Shown: positions 11,366 through 23,146 of the stretch, one piece after another
Position numbering within the stretch: the first letter of the stretch is position 1
Layout: every line of letters starts with the position of its first letter
Program-made: the position numbers and the translations under genes
NCBI GenBank assembly: GCA_037043015.1
Contig: CM073323.1
Location: 3,782,001 to 3,846,000, forward strand
Length of the DNA stretch: 64,000 bases
Reading direction: 5' to 3'
From: Bryum argenteum
Taxonomy: Eukaryota; Streptophyta; Bryopsida; Bryales; Bryaceae
The notes under the pieces: model-generated
Databases searched by the model: none
Told to the model about the DNA's origin: nothing
The model's input: the letters and a program-made list of their open reading frames with translations, nothing else

Positions 11366-14300
11366 GGCGCTGCAGCAGGTGCCCTAAGCAAGCGATCGAG
11401 CAGCGGAAGCAGCAACGAAGGGCGGCAGGAGGATCTAGATCTAACTTCCCAAGAGAATTGGAGTAAGGAGAGGAGATCTGCCGGGGAGAAAGGCAAGGAA
11501 GAGTGTGATGAGCAACAAGCAAGGCTCGTTCGGGGTGCGAGACGCGGATGTTGGTATTCTGGGCCTGCTGAAAACCAGGTGCCTTCACATGCTGGCACCA
11601 TCCATCCATCCATCTTCATCCATTATCTCGATCCTTTCGTCCTCTTTCCATCGAATTTTACTCATCATTCACCCTTTCAACCTCATTCGACCCACTGAGG
11701 TATGGAGACCTATTTCCGTGCATTTTAGTAAAATAGCCCATTTGCACTGAAAATTAGGGGCTGACTGTTTTTGTGTATTAAAATATGTGATTTCTATATG
11801 CATACTTGTGCTCTATTGGCTAAATCTAGTGCCTTGGAAAACTTATATTCGTCACAACTAGGACTTCGATGTCATGGAGAATGGGTCTAGTCCGACATAT
11901 GGTTGTCTTCTTCTCCTAAAGTTGTCATACAAGGCTCACAACTTTTAAAGGCGATGTGGAAATGTTGACGAGTTGTACGCATTACAATAATAAAGAGATG
12001 CCTTCTACCAAAAGGAAACCATAACGACAACAACTCTATCTTGAGATAACATAAGGTTGCCAATTTAGCCATTCGGAATATTTAGCATGTGAATAGTCTT
12101 AAGTTCATCACTAACGAGATACTATATCTGCATTCTTTATTTTACGTTATATTTTTCTCTATGCCACTTTAATTATCGTTGTTGAGTTTCAATATGTCTA
12201 TCATTTGTTTCTCGACTTCATCGATTAAAAAATGTCTTTATCATCGATACCTTCATTCGCATAGCGTAAATACCTTCATCTCTACAATAGGTCAAGTAAA
12301 TCTGCCTAGTAATTTTTCCACAAAATATGTAAAATCTAGGAATCCATACATCACAGGTAACATTTTTAATCTACTGTCTCTCGTTACACACAATTTTGTG
12401 TAATGATATATAATCTATTTTGGACCGCGCTACTACACCTCCAACTTCACTTGTCCTTACTCTTCTCCCCTCACAATTTCAGATTTAATATAATGGATAG
12501 TATTCTTTACTCTAAATTTATTTATATTATTGTAGACGAATCTTACTGTCACATGTTATAGATTCCTTAACTCTACAAAATTTTATTCCATGTGTAAAAT
12601 AGAAGACGAAGTTGGTATATCTCCTTTTAAATAAACCTCGCCACGTATTTTCCAAAATTCCATCTCGTAATGGTATCATATTTTCTTACAGCTTCTTCTT
12701 AATTTATTATTATAACAATTATAAAATATTATTTTAGTAACCTTTATGCTGAAAAAGATAATTTGAATCACATATTAATATTATAGTAGAATGTAAATTA
12801 TAAAATTAATAATATTTTATTTTTGGTATTATTTTATTAAATTTGGCTTAGAAAAATATTTAATTATAATTTTTCAGAAATTTGATGATTTTTTAATATT
12901 TTTTCATATATTTCAAAAAAATTAATGTTTGGGAGACAAATCTTATTATTTCAATGCATCTCAATATGTATTTGAATTCTCTATATTAAAATTTAGTTTT
13001 AAGTCTAATCCTTGTGCTCTCTTAAATTTTAGTCTTGTGCTAAGATTTGGTGTAATTATACCTATAAAATAAGTGTTAATTTAATCATTGAACAACTACA
13101 TCACTATATACAAATTGTGCAAAATAATATATGCATTCTATATCTTATATTTTTTTTTAACAAAGATTGTTGAGTTTGAACCCAAACGAGATCTACATTT
13201 AATTACAAAAACTTCAAATTCATATAAAATTGAAAGTTTAAGGCATGAATTTTAATGCAAGAACGTATTCTCTTAGACTTGTACTTTGAGGGTCATGTTT
13301 TTCCATAACAAGTTAATATTTTGAGAAAAAGTTGTATATTTTATGAATATGAATAAATTTTATGCATTTCATTTTTTTAAACCAATGATTTTTGTAATAG
13401 ATTGCTATGATGATACTAACAAATTTAAGTGAAAAATCACATAGTTTATCGAAAGTTGTAAATCCTTAATTCATTGTTGGTTTTTTTCTGAATTTCTTGA
13501 CGGTATGGATTCTTGTAAATTACCGACATTTCAAGTCATAAGAGATGTGCCAGATTGTTTAGTTCTTTTTTTATAGAAAATAATACGATAACATCGACAT
13601 GGAAAATCATTTAAGATTAGATAAAGGACAAAATTTGTCTTTGAAACAAATTTCTTGGATGTGAAGCGATGTACAAAATGCAAGAAGAGAATGTGTTCAC
13701 TTAAATAATAAATAGAGTTAAAGTAACAGTAACAGTTACAGTATAGTAAAAACTACAATTACCTCCATTTGGTTATTTTGACCATTCAAAATTCAAATGT
13801 GCATTCAAGACTAATAATCGTGGTAGTAAAAAAATCAAAATTGTTCATGTAGCGATTATTCTTTGAGACAGATTGAAAGATTTTTTTCTACAGAATTTAA
13901 CTTAATAGACTATCATTGTAAATTTAACAGGAAAAAAGACAATGTTGTTAAGCTTAAATCACTTTCTCAGGTTCGCAGTTCATCAAGTATCGTTTATTTT
14001 TTTAAACATCTAAGATTAGATCAATTACATTCATTTATGCTTGAATTCTTGCATGATTTTGTATTTTGTTCTTCATATAAATGTTTTTATGCATGTTTTA
14101 TTGTGAGTATTAGCCATAGGAATATACACATTATCTTATTAAAGACTTGGAAATATTATTTCTCAATGCCCTTCAAAATCCTCATAAGGCAAGACACAAA
14201 ACAATGACATCTGTTAAACTTTCAAAACTAATTCATTTTGGAAGGAATGAGCAACAATATTGCGGAGAAGGAATTGAAAAAAATCTTCTCTCATGTCTCC

Positions 14301-15437
14301 TGTACCAATACAAAATTTGTGAAGTATACAACAAGTTTTAATGATAGTTGAAACATATATTTCAAATCACAATTTAATTCTTAAGTATTATCCATTTGTT
14401 CTTAACTACACAAAATGGATTTTAAATTTTTGCTCGTTCAGATCTCCAACTTGAATCAAAATTATTCCGTTCCTTTGTGCTCGTATTTTAACCATATAAG
14501 TCTTTTTTTCAACATAAAAAATGAAATTGAGGCATTTTGTCACGGTAATGTAATAATTATGAATCATGGTAAATCTCAGGATTTTTACTTTATGAAAGAT
14601 TCTTAATATTGTTCCCGCATTTTTAGAACATGAGCAACTTGCTTAAGTCCAATTCGCTATGTAGATTGGGTTTGTCGTCAGTTGTGTAATTCAAACTACT
14701 ATAAAACTCAAGATCATAGTGAAGCGTAGACGTGTGGAAATAATCGAGTTGTATTTTTCTGAAGAATTTATTTATTAGTGGCAGCATATTTTATAGAATT
14801 TTATTATAACAAGCTTCTCCCTAAACGATCAACACAATTCTCTTTAGCAAATTTGATGGAGAGAATTGTTTGATTAAGTCTCAAATAGATGTCATCAATA
14901 GTCCTCAACAGAATAGGCAGTCAAATTAGCATATGATCAAATACAAACACCTTACAATACTCGAGCTAGCACTGATCTTGGTGTCGTGTTGAGCACTGCA
15001 AGATACTCCATTACGAGTGTCTTCTGTAAAGTGCAACACATTAAATAAGTGAAAGAAATTGTAGCATAATCGAAAAAATAATCAAAATAGATGAAATCAT
15101 GATGTCAATATTTTTTACCACAAAGCAATTTTATGTAGACATCAATTTGTGTGAATTACAACATCATTGTTGAAATTATGTTAATGTTCATGGATAAAAA
15201 TTACATGCAAAGATGTGTATGGGGTTTAAGCACAGTTTAGGAGCTAGATTGTCAAGAACAACTCTAGAATGAATTCAGAATTGTATCGGACAGAGATTAA
15301 CTGTTCATCAAGTGATGTTGAAACATCAAAGGCACATTTTGAAATATGCATTAGAAAGTGTTCAAAATATTAAAAATACTATTATTTTGCCAACTCATTT
15401 TCAATGTAATTTTTTAAAAAAAACTCAGGAGATTTGG
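11366..15437. other. GDI copy B promoter/leader and AT-rich intergenic region
   Basis: The first 150 bp or so are the pyrimidine-rich leader of GDI copy B. Beyond about 11.75 kb the sequence becomes strongly AT-rich. Short open stretches exist (for example 13863-14207 on the plus strand) but have low-complexity AT-driven composition and no recognisable motif. No tRNA, repeat array or transposon end was recognised. Confidence 0.5.
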
Positions 15438-15442
15438 GAGAG

Positions 15443-16045
15443 TGTTGCGGACAGCAACTCCAAGGCAGGATCAAAGACAAGATTGAGGGGAGACTCCAAA
15501 AGGAGATCAAGATAAACTAGAAGTGAGAGGATTCCTCACACAAGACTCAGAACGACACTCAAAGTAAGAGAACAAAGAGTAGTATTGATGACTGGAAAAG
15601 TGGGTACAACTGGTGTTGAAGAGAGTGAAGAACAACGACCTTCAACTCTCTATATATACTAGGCTAGAAGAAACTTCCGGAGTAAGGTCCCAGAAGCTCT
15701 GGGGAACCTTCCGGAGACTCGTGGGAGCTTCCGGAATCTAGGAAGGTCAGCGGAACCTTCCGGAAGTTTATGGAACCTTCCGAAACAATTGGATCCTTAT
15801 GGAACCTTCCGAAACTTAGAAACCTTCCGGAAACTACTAGAACTATCCTGGAAGCTTGTGGAAGCTTCCCGGAAACTACTAGAGCTATACGGAAGCTCGA
15901 AGCTTTCTTCGAACTAGTGGAAGGTTCTAACCCTCCAAAAACTTGAACTCGCAAAATATACGGAAACTAGAAATCTTTGAGAAGTAGGGTGATCACGGTA
16001 AACTCATGGAGTGTGGATAATACCCTGTATGGCACGTCCGTGACA
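15443..16045 (-). repeat. Chromovirus 3' LTR (603 bp)
   Basis: Direct repeat of 22529-23141 with several single-base deletions. Many fall in the GAA/TTC motif block (about 15664-15935), so the 10-bp spacing kept in the 5' LTR is broken here. TATA-like TATATATA at 15650-15658. Confidence 0.95.
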
Positions 16046-16058
16046 TCACCCCCTTCAG
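16046..16058 (-). other. Chromovirus polypurine tract
   Basis: Read on the minus strand the tract is CTGAAGGGGGTGA directly abutting the TG of the 3' LTR, the usual primer site for plus-strand DNA synthesis. Confidence 0.85.
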
Positions 16059-17698
16059 AACGAGTTCCACGAGTTCCCACACGAACCAATAAAACATAAA
16101 ACGAGAATGTTGACGTGGGAAAGAAATATTCGGGATACGTGAATCGAATGTAAAAAAAGTCGTGAGTTGTTTAAATATTCGGGATACGAATAAAACCATG
16201 TGGTTGAGACATCGAATGTCGGTCAAATTTTCGCCCAACGCAGTTGAAGGAAAATCGTGAGTTGTTTCGCCTGCGATACACGTTTTGGTTCAGAACGCAC
16301 CGCACGGACCGGTATAAAACCATTGAACCTAAACGCTTTGGCGACTTGAGTCTGCAGCTCCACCGCACCGCTCTTTTCGGTGAGACGTCGTAGCCGAGGG
16401 TCGCGATGGAACTCTTGAAAGAGTATTCGGTTTGAATCTTTCGACGGTGGATCGATATTCGAGTTGTCGACGGTGGATGCGAGTCTATGTCGCCTCCCCT
16501 GGGGTGCCAAGGTGAAGGAACCTAAGTGGGCCTAGTGTGGGAGAGGACCCGGGCGAGAGGGCCCGGAGACGCCTCACCCACGGAGACTAGGAGCCACGAG
16601 GGAATGAACATGAGATTATGGAAGCTCATGTTGCCACGATTCCGGGATGCTAAGGAGCACCTCATTTGGAGGTGTGAGCTAAAAGTTATGGGAGTTGGAA
16701 GATTGTAGGACTAAAGAGAGTGCTGTCCAGGGACAGTGCTGGACTGGGAAGCTGGCCCGGGACTCCCGAATCTTCAGAGGGGCATAACTCCCTCAATACT
16801 TGTCGGAATGAGGCAAGTAAGGTGTCTATCGGCATCTGCTTGACGAATAGATGTCGATAGAGTGGTCGCTCGTCGCGTTTGGATGCGGGACGAGGTAGAT
16901 ACGAGCCCTGGAAGGTTCGGGAAGTCTCCCGGGGCCTTCCAGCGGCTAAGGCATTGGGAGATTGGGTGGTCTTCCAAACTTTAGAGGTGTGAGGGTCCAG
17001 CCCTTCACCTAGGACCAGGGGCTGCCGAATCCCACAGAGTATACTATGGGGAGGGCTGGTCTCCTCCCCACTCCCATGGTGCCTTGGTGGTGACCAAGGT
17101 GGGAGTCCCGAGTGGTGTGGCTAGTGTTGGGGCCTCACCATGGGGACTCCCAAGCCAAGTGAGTCCCAATGGGTGGAGCTAGTGTTGGGGCTCCACCATG
17201 GGGACTCAAAGTGCAAAATGAGGCACGGTGGGTGGAGCTAGTGTTGGGGCTTCACCACGGTGGCTCATAAGGACAAGTGAGTCCCGGTGGGGGCTAGTGT
17301 TGGGGCTTCACCACGGGACTCATATAGGCAAAATGAGGACCATGAGTGCTACCGATGTGGGGTGGTGTCTCACCGCCGGCGTTGTGATTACTTGGTGGCC
17401 TTGGGGTCACCATGGTCGTCATGGGCGGTGGTGAGGAGACACCACCAAGTGCGGTTAGGCCGCGTGGTATGGGAGTGCCACCAAGTTGGGCCTTGGACAT
17501 AAGTGGAAGTCCGCACCTAACCATTGGCTACCTACGAAGGGGATGAGTCCCGGTTGCATGAGTAGGAGGGATTGATAACCAAGCGGTGAGCTTGGTGGTT
17601 GGTATGGAGAGCTAACTTTGTGCATGTGGGGGATGTGCAGAGTTAGCGCTCGTGACACTTGCTAGAGTTGGGAAAAAGTTGGTGTAAGCTAAGGTGAG
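16059..17698 (-). other. Non-coding 3' region of the chromovirus
   Basis: About 1.6 kb between the integrase stop and the polypurine tract. It is GC-richer than the rest of the element, has no coherent reading frame, and contains the tandem block at about 17096-17330. This length is unusual for a chromovirus, in which the chromodomain normally ends close to the 3' LTR. The segment may therefore be inserted or captured sequence that replaced the chromodomain. Confidence 0.6.
17096..17330. repeat. About 60-bp tandem repeats with stem-loops
   Basis: Four imperfect units contain GGAGCTAGTGTTGGGGCTCC or a close variant (a small stem-loop), followed by CACCATGGGGACTC-like sequence and a GTGAGTCCC-like join. 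Confidence 0.75.
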
Positions 17699-18900
17699 CT
17701 AGCAAGGGTTGCGACAGTCTAGAACCTCCGAGACTTCAAATTCTTCATCACCTTTCATCTCGATCGGTGGAGGAGGTTCTTGAATCCTGCCCGGTAACGT
17801 AGATTCCTTGTACGGTTCAAGGAGAGATACATGGAAAACTGGATGAATCTTCATAGAAGCCGGTAACTCCAACCGGTAAGCCACCTTGTTGATTTGTTTG
17901 ACCACTTTGAATGGTCCAAGGCGACGGTAGTCGAGTTTGTCAGATGGCCGGCGAGTCCTCAAATTTCGACGCATAGCCATACCTTGTCACCAATAGAGAT
18001 GGTGGATGTTCGCTACGAGACGCATCGGCGTTTGTCTTCTCAGTGCTTTCTTGGGAGCTTCGAGGAGGCTCTGCTTCATCTATTTCGGATATCGGACAAT
18101 CGAGTAGCAAGATTCTGGCGGCGGTGGATTACCGAAAATGTTTAGATTGAATTGATCAATCGCAGGATGATGGCCGTAGTTTGCGAAGAAAAGTGTGCGG
18201 TTGAGTAGACCCCACGCAACGTGTTGTTGTAAGCAAACTCGGCGGCGGCAACAACTCCACCCAATTGTCTTGATGGTAGTTGATGGTGCGCCGCAATCTT
18301 CTTCTCCAACACTTGATTGACGCGCTCGGTTTGTCCGTCGATCGAGGATGGTATCTTGAAGATAGCTTGATCTCCACGCCCTGAATCTTGAACAAAGACC
18401 GCGCGAGGAAGTTCGATGTGAATGCGTTCCACGATCGGAAATGATGTCGTTGGGAAGGCCGTGGAGTCAGAGACATTGTCTACAAAGAGTCTTCTTTGCC
18501 TCTTCTCCGGTAAATCGTCTTGTGGCACGGAATGAAGTGAGCCATCTTGGTCACCGGTCCACAACAACGAAGATGGAATCAAAGGTGTTAGACATTGGAA
18601 GGTCCACAATAAAGTCCATGGATATGGATGTCCATGGGGTTTCGGGATCGGCAACGGCCGTGAGAAACCCGTCGGCCGATGACGAGGATCTTGGATCTAG
18701 AAACGGATGTCACACGTTGTGACATAGTCCTTCACGGTTTTCCACATTTGAGGCCACCAAAAGTCTCCGGATAACAACTCCATGGTCTTGTTGTAACCAA
18801 AGTGTCCCCCGATGGAAAGTCGTGTCGAGACTGGAAAGACTCGGAGTCGGCATGGGCCTTCGAGGGACATAGAGTAGTCCCCGATAATATAGTAGCCCAT
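17699..18900 (-). pseudogene. Chromovirus integrase with truncated chromodomain
   Basis: The zinc-binding region is visible ([27 protein letters not shown]) but its terminal Cys pair is degraded (CDIR). The catalytic core is spread over frameshifted pieces at 18142-18654. The C-terminal domain at 17699-17980 is well preserved (KLDYRRLGPFKVV, HPVFHVSLLEPY) and runs into EEFEVSEVLDCR, the first residues of a chromodomain, then hits a stop. The chromodomain body that would bind modified histones is missing. Inactive as it stands. Confidence 0.85.
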
Positions 18901-19574
18901 CTCGAAACCTGGAATCTTGGATCTGCATCATCTTGGGGAGTTTCACGCGACGTGGAAGCTTGTGAGCTGAAGCGAGTTGATTCGGGATTCGAATCTATAA
19001 CCTCTGAATCCGAGACTTGAGAGTCCCGACATGGAGATTCTTCAACATTGGAGACGTTAGGATTGCTCTTGACTTTCGAGGCCAAAGGATCGGTTGTAAA
19101 CTTACTCGGATATCTTGAGAAAAGATGCATCCACCAAATTGTAGTCGCACGGTCTTGGTGAAGTTGCTCAGGCTTGATGAGGGTAGTCCTCTGTTGGTCG
19201 TATGCTGCATCGCCTTCTTTAGGCGCAAGGTATGTTCGCCTAGAAAGTGCATCGGAACGAATTTGTTGAGAGCCGGGGCGGTACGTGATTACAAAGTTGA
19301 ATCGCGACAACGATATACTCCAACGGGCTTGTCGACGATTCAGCACCTTGGCAGACATGAAATACTCAAGGTTCTTGTGATCGGTATGAACTGTGACGGG
19401 ATACTGAGCACCTTCAAGGAAGTGACGCCATTCTTGGAAAGAGTCGACGATAGCTAAAAGCTCCTTGTCGTGAATCTCGTAATTGATCTCAGCGCAGTAA
19501 ATTTTCGCGAGTGGAACGCGACAGGATGGAGGCGTCCGTCGTCGCCGGATTGTGAAAGGACCGCTCAAGGGCAA
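18732..19574 (-). pseudogene. Chromovirus RNase H region
   Basis: RNase H segments [13 protein letters not shown] (Glu) and [13 protein letters not shown] (Asp), then [18 protein letters not shown], where the final Asp region is SDALSRR rather than the usual ADALSRR. The reading frame continues into the start of the integrase zinc domain before frame changes. Separated from the RT frame (19592-20332) by a frameshift or stop. Confidence 0.85.
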
Positions 19575-19591
19575 AATCGAAGCATCCGTTT

Positions 19592-20332
19592 CTAGGAAGA
19601 ACGGCTTAAAATCGGATGTGTGAGAATAGGCGCTACCGTAAACGCCTTCTTCAAAACCTCGAAAGCTTCGTCGTGCATACGTAGTCCACTCGAGCTTGTC
19701 CTCGCTTGCAAGTCAATCGGGTCAACGGAGCAAAGAATCTTAGAGTAATTTCGAATAAAAATTCGGTAGAAGTTGGCAAAACCAAGGAAACATTGTACGT
19801 CTTGAACGGTAGTTGGTTTCTGCCAATCAATGACTGTTTGAATCTTCTTTGGGTCCATGGATAGACCTTCTCCAGAAATGATGTAGCCTAGGTATTCGAC
19901 TTGAGGTTGATGGAAGACGCACTTTTCCAACTTGGCGTATAACCCGGCAGCGCGTAGCTTCTTCAATACCAATCGGACATGGTTGGTGTGATCTTCTTCA
20001 TTTTTGGAGAACACCAATATGTCGTCGAGGTAGCAAACAACAAAGTCGTCCAGGAACTCTCGGAATACGTCGTTCATTAAGTGTTGGAAGATGGCAGGTG
20101 CGTTGGTAAGACCAAAAGGCATGACATTGTATTCGAAATGTCCATACCTCGTTCGGAATGCAGTCTTCCACTCGTCACCTTCCTTGATACGTACCAGGTT
20201 GTACGCTCCACGAAGATCGATCTTGGTGTAGATCTTTGCTTGACCGAGTTGGTCAAGGAGTCCCGAGATGAGTGGTAATGGATACCGATTCTTGATCGTA
20301 ACCTTATTCAGGCCGCGGTAGTCCACGCACAT
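19592..20332 (-). pseudogene. Chromovirus reverse transcriptase (fragment, catalytic motif intact)
   Basis: Contains the RT motifs in order: [29 protein letters not shown] (first Asp), [27 protein letters not shown] (the catalytic Asp pair), VEYLGYIIS and [12 protein letters not shown]. The conserved RT is open over about 245 residues, but its upstream part (20.4-20.7 kb) and downstream joins are frameshifted. The wording resembles fungal and Tcn1-type chromoviruses more than the common angiosperm clades. Confidence 0.9.
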
Positions 20333-20975
20333 CCGAAGGGAACCGTCCTTCTTCTTGACGAACAGAATAGGAGCTCCGGCAGGTGACTTGGAGTGTCGGA
20401 TGAAATTCTTTGCAAGATTTTCATCAGTAATCTCTCAATCGCAAAGAAAACTCGTTACTGCGAAAGACTCAGATCGGGCCAAATGGTGGTTGTGCACCTT
20501 CTTGAAGCTCGATGCCACAATCATAGGGTCGGTGTTGAGGAAGTATGTCGGCGTTCTTCTTCTCGAATACGTCTGAAAATTCTTCATACTCACCGGTAGT
20601 TTGGTGGGTCCTTGATATGTTGTGATGACGGAATTGCATAAATTGCAAACATATTCCCGTCCTTGGCGACCCTCATAAAGGCTCTCGGGCACCGACCATG
20701 AGCGGAGTTTTGACCTCGGGACTTTGGGCTTGGGAAAACAAGACTCAGAGGTTATTCTTAGGATGTTGTGAAGGGAAATAGGGAGCTATAGTTTGATATG
20801 TAAGTTTTCGTGTCTTCCAATCTATACTTGGATTGACCATTTCTAACCAAGAGAGACCTAAGACAAGAGGATTAGAGGAGAGAGCTAATGATATTAAATA
20901 CAACAATCTTTTGGTGTCCCTTCTAAGATAATACTCAAAGGTTTAGTTTCGTGGGTAACATCTCCTGAAATCGCC

Positions 20976-22207
20976 CTACATCAATGACCTCTCTTTCACT
21001 ACGGCATATTTCTTAGGGATCGAGGCGATTATGACGTTTGACAAGGTCTCTATCAATAAAACAAGCGGAAGCTCCCGATCTAACAAAGCTTTAACCTTTA
21101 TACTATGCGGATGGAAATCTATTATAAGCGGGATATTAAAACATCGAGAGGTTGTTCGGATAAGATAGGGCCTGATGACGTAGAAACACTTGTCACCGCA
21201 CGGTCCCTCATCATGGTGGGTCAAGGTCGTCGTTTTCCGACATGAACTCCTCGTGGTTCTGCTCACAAGCACTTATAGTACCACGAAATTTGTGCGGCTT
21301 CGATCTCTGGAGTTTAACAGGGCAGTTCCTCCAGCCGTAGTCTTTTTCTCCACAGTACAAGCATAGATGTTCTCTACGACGTCGCTCTTTCTATTCTTCG
21401 GATAACTTCTTGACCTTTGAAGAGTCGATTTGCATGGGTTCTACCGTCGAAGTGTTGAGTGGTGTCTGGCGAGATGGAGCTGTGTAGTCCGCTCGATACG
21501 ATCCAAAGAGCAATCGTCGCTCTTGTCGCTGTTCAAACAATCGGTTGTCGCAGTCGATCGCTTGAGTAATAGCCTCCGATAACGTGGTTGGCTTGGGCAA
21601 GTTCAGCAACAAGGTCTTGATATCGTCACGAAGTCCCCATCGAAACATAGTGATGAGAGCCGTATCGTTCCAATCAAGGTCACAAGAAATTTGTTGAAAC
21701 TCTGCAACGTAGGCTGAAGCTGGACGTGAACGTTGTTGTAGGGAACGGAGTTTTGCGATCGCTACCAGGGCTCGATCCCTTTCTCCAAACGTTCTCGCCC
21801 AGCTTCTTCCAAAATTGGTCACGGCTTGTCAAGAGTGGAGAGTTTTTCTCCAAATAGAGATGAGAACCACGATAACGCGGTTCCAGCCGAAGAAGGTCCG
21901 ATGAATCCGACTTGTATTTCTTCCGTTGAGTATCTTTGAGGTTGGAGACGGAAGACGAGCCGAATTTGATTCACAAAATCTCGAAGCTTCGTGCGATCTC
22001 CATCAAACTTGTCTGGCAAGCTCACTCGAGGCTCCTTAGGTGCTTGTGGATGTGACACTTGGCTTGCAATGCGGGGTCGCCACGTGGATTTGAGCGAGAG
22101 TCGCTTGGTGTTGTTCCACGTATGTCGTATGTTGGCATTCTCTTCTTTGTAGTTGTCGTGTCAAGGCGACCATGTCGTGCATCTCGAGATTTGAAAACGT
22201 CGCCCAT
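20976..22207 (-). pseudogene. Chromovirus gag and protease region
   Basis: Gag capsid-like sequence is in two frames: 22058-21819 (LPDKFDGDRTKLRDFVNQI) and 21822-21391 (ASAYVAEFQQISCDLDW, TMFRWGLRDDIKTLL). A zinc knuckle follows at about 21.31-21.36 kb: CLYCGEKDYGWRNC, where the expected His is Tyr. The protease region near 21.0-21.2 kb shows KALLDRELPLVLLI, in which the catalytic D-S/T-G triad is lost. The open stretch upstream of 22058 (from 22207) joins in a different frame. Confidence 0.8.
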
Positions 22208-22513
22208 CTTAGATTAGAAAGCCTGGAGATTCACAAGTAGATGAAGTAATGAGATTTCATTTGTGTCTCTTGGGGATAATGACCGGAAGAGGTGATCTCA
22301 AGAGGTTCAAATAGAATTCTTCATTCCTCTGTCGGATAAGAACATCTCTTAGTTCACTCTTTGGTCTAAAGAGAAAACGCACTTCTAGAACAACAGGACT
22401 TGGGGATAAAGGAAGTCGATTCAAGTCCATGCAAAAACTCTCATAAAAACTCTAAGACAGAACTTCTACAGGAAATACTAAACGTAGAATCTCTCGGACC
22501 AGAATGTAGTCAG

Positions 22514-22528
22514 TCACTCTATTCAAAC
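22514..22528 (-). other. Putative self-priming primer-binding site
   Basis: Beside the 5' LTR the minus strand reads GTTTGAATAGAGTGA and does not begin with TGG as a tRNA-primed site would. Its core TTGAATAGAGTGA is complementary, with one mismatch in 13, to TCACTCTCTTCAA at 22714-22702, exactly where transcription should begin (about 31 bp after the TATA box). Tf1/sushi-type chromoviruses prime in this way from their own transcript 5' end. Confidence 0.65.
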
Positions 22529-22701
22529 TGTTGCGGACAGCAACTCCAAGGCAGGATCAAAGACAAGATTGAGGGGAGACTCCAAAAGGAGATCAAGATA
22601 AACTAGAAGTGAGAGGATTCCTCACACAAGACTCAGAACGACACTCAAAGTAAGAGAACAAAGAGTAGTATTGATGACTGGAAGAGTGGGTACAACTGGT
22701 G

Positions 22702-22745
22702 TTGAAGAGAGTGAAGAACAACGACCTTCAACTCTCTATATATAC
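22702..22745 (-). promoter_or_regulatory. Chromovirus LTR core promoter (TATA and predicted start)
   Basis: TATATATA at 22737-22745 lies about 31 bp upstream (minus strand) of TCACTCTCTTCAA at 22714-22702. This segment is complementary to the putative primer-binding site, which independently suggests the transcript starts there. Confidence 0.65.
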
Positions 22746-22755
22746 TAGGCTAGAA

Positions 22756-23035
22756 GAAACTTCCGGAGTAAGGTCCTAGAAGCTCCTATGGAACCTTCCG
22801 GAGACTCGTGGGAGCTTCCAGAATCTAGGAAGGTCAAGCGGAACCTTCCGGAAGTTTATGGAACCTTCCGGAAACAATTGGATCCTTATGGAACCTTCCG
22901 GAAACTTAGAGAACCTTCCGGAAACTACTAGAACTATCTGGAAGCTTGTGGAAGCTTCCGGAAACTACTAGAGCTATACGGAAGCTTGAGGAAGCTTTCG
23001 GAAACTAGTGGAAGGTTCTAGAACCCTCCAGAAAA
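22756..23035 (-). promoter_or_regulatory. Heat-shock-element-like array in LTR U3
   Basis: Six perfect three-unit motifs of form GAAnnTTCnnGAA begin at 22841, 22861, 22891, 22911, 22951 and 23011, all on one 10-bp register. From 22891 to 22923 seven consecutive 5-bp units occur with one mismatch (TTA for TTC). This is the established binding consensus of plant heat-shock factors, and a comparable LTR arrangement drives the heat-activated ONSEN element of Arabidopsis. Heat induction here is inferred. Confidence 0.75.
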
Positions 23036-23146
23036 CTTGAACTTGCAAAATATACGGAAACTAGGAAATCTTTGAGAAGTAGGGCTGATCACGGTAAACT
23101 CATGGAGTGTGGATAATACCCTGTATGGCATGTCCGTGACAGAGAG

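Larger units (their letters stand above)
15443..23141 (-). mobile_element. Ty3/gypsy chromovirus, Tcn1-like, decayed
   Basis: Complete element of 7.7 kb bounded by LTRs (15443-16045 and 22529-23141) that both run TG...CA in plus-strand reading (TGTTGCGG...CGTGACA). Flanking 5-bp duplication GAGAG (15438-15442, 23142-23146). Minus-strand order: 5' LTR at high coordinates, putative self-priming site, gag with zinc knuckle, protease, reverse transcriptase, RNase H, integrase, remnant of a chromodomain, a GC-rich repeat block, polypurine tract, 3' LTR. The RT wording [20 protein letters not shown] is typical of the fungal/Tcn1-type chromovirus group. Frameshifts throughout make it non-autonomous now. 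Confidence 0.93.
22529..23141 (-). repeat. Chromovirus 5' LTR (613 bp)
   Basis: TG...CA-bounded direct repeat of the 3' LTR. On the minus strand: U3 with the heat-shock-type array (about 23040-22750), TATATATA at 22745-22737, predicted transcription start near 22714, then R/U5 to 22529. Confidence 0.95.

Noticed and set aside
11344-11619. Minus-strand frames overlapping the GDI copy B leader
   Set aside because: They overlap the leader and start of GDI copy B in other frames, with low-complexity Ser/Pro composition; no evidence of a separate gene.
13863-14207. 114-codon plus-strand frame in AT-rich intergenic DNA
   Set aside because: Composition-driven, no recognisable motif, no supporting context.
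17096-17330. CRISPR-like array
   Set aside because: Units are contiguous imperfect tandem repeats without unique spacers, in a plant retroelement.
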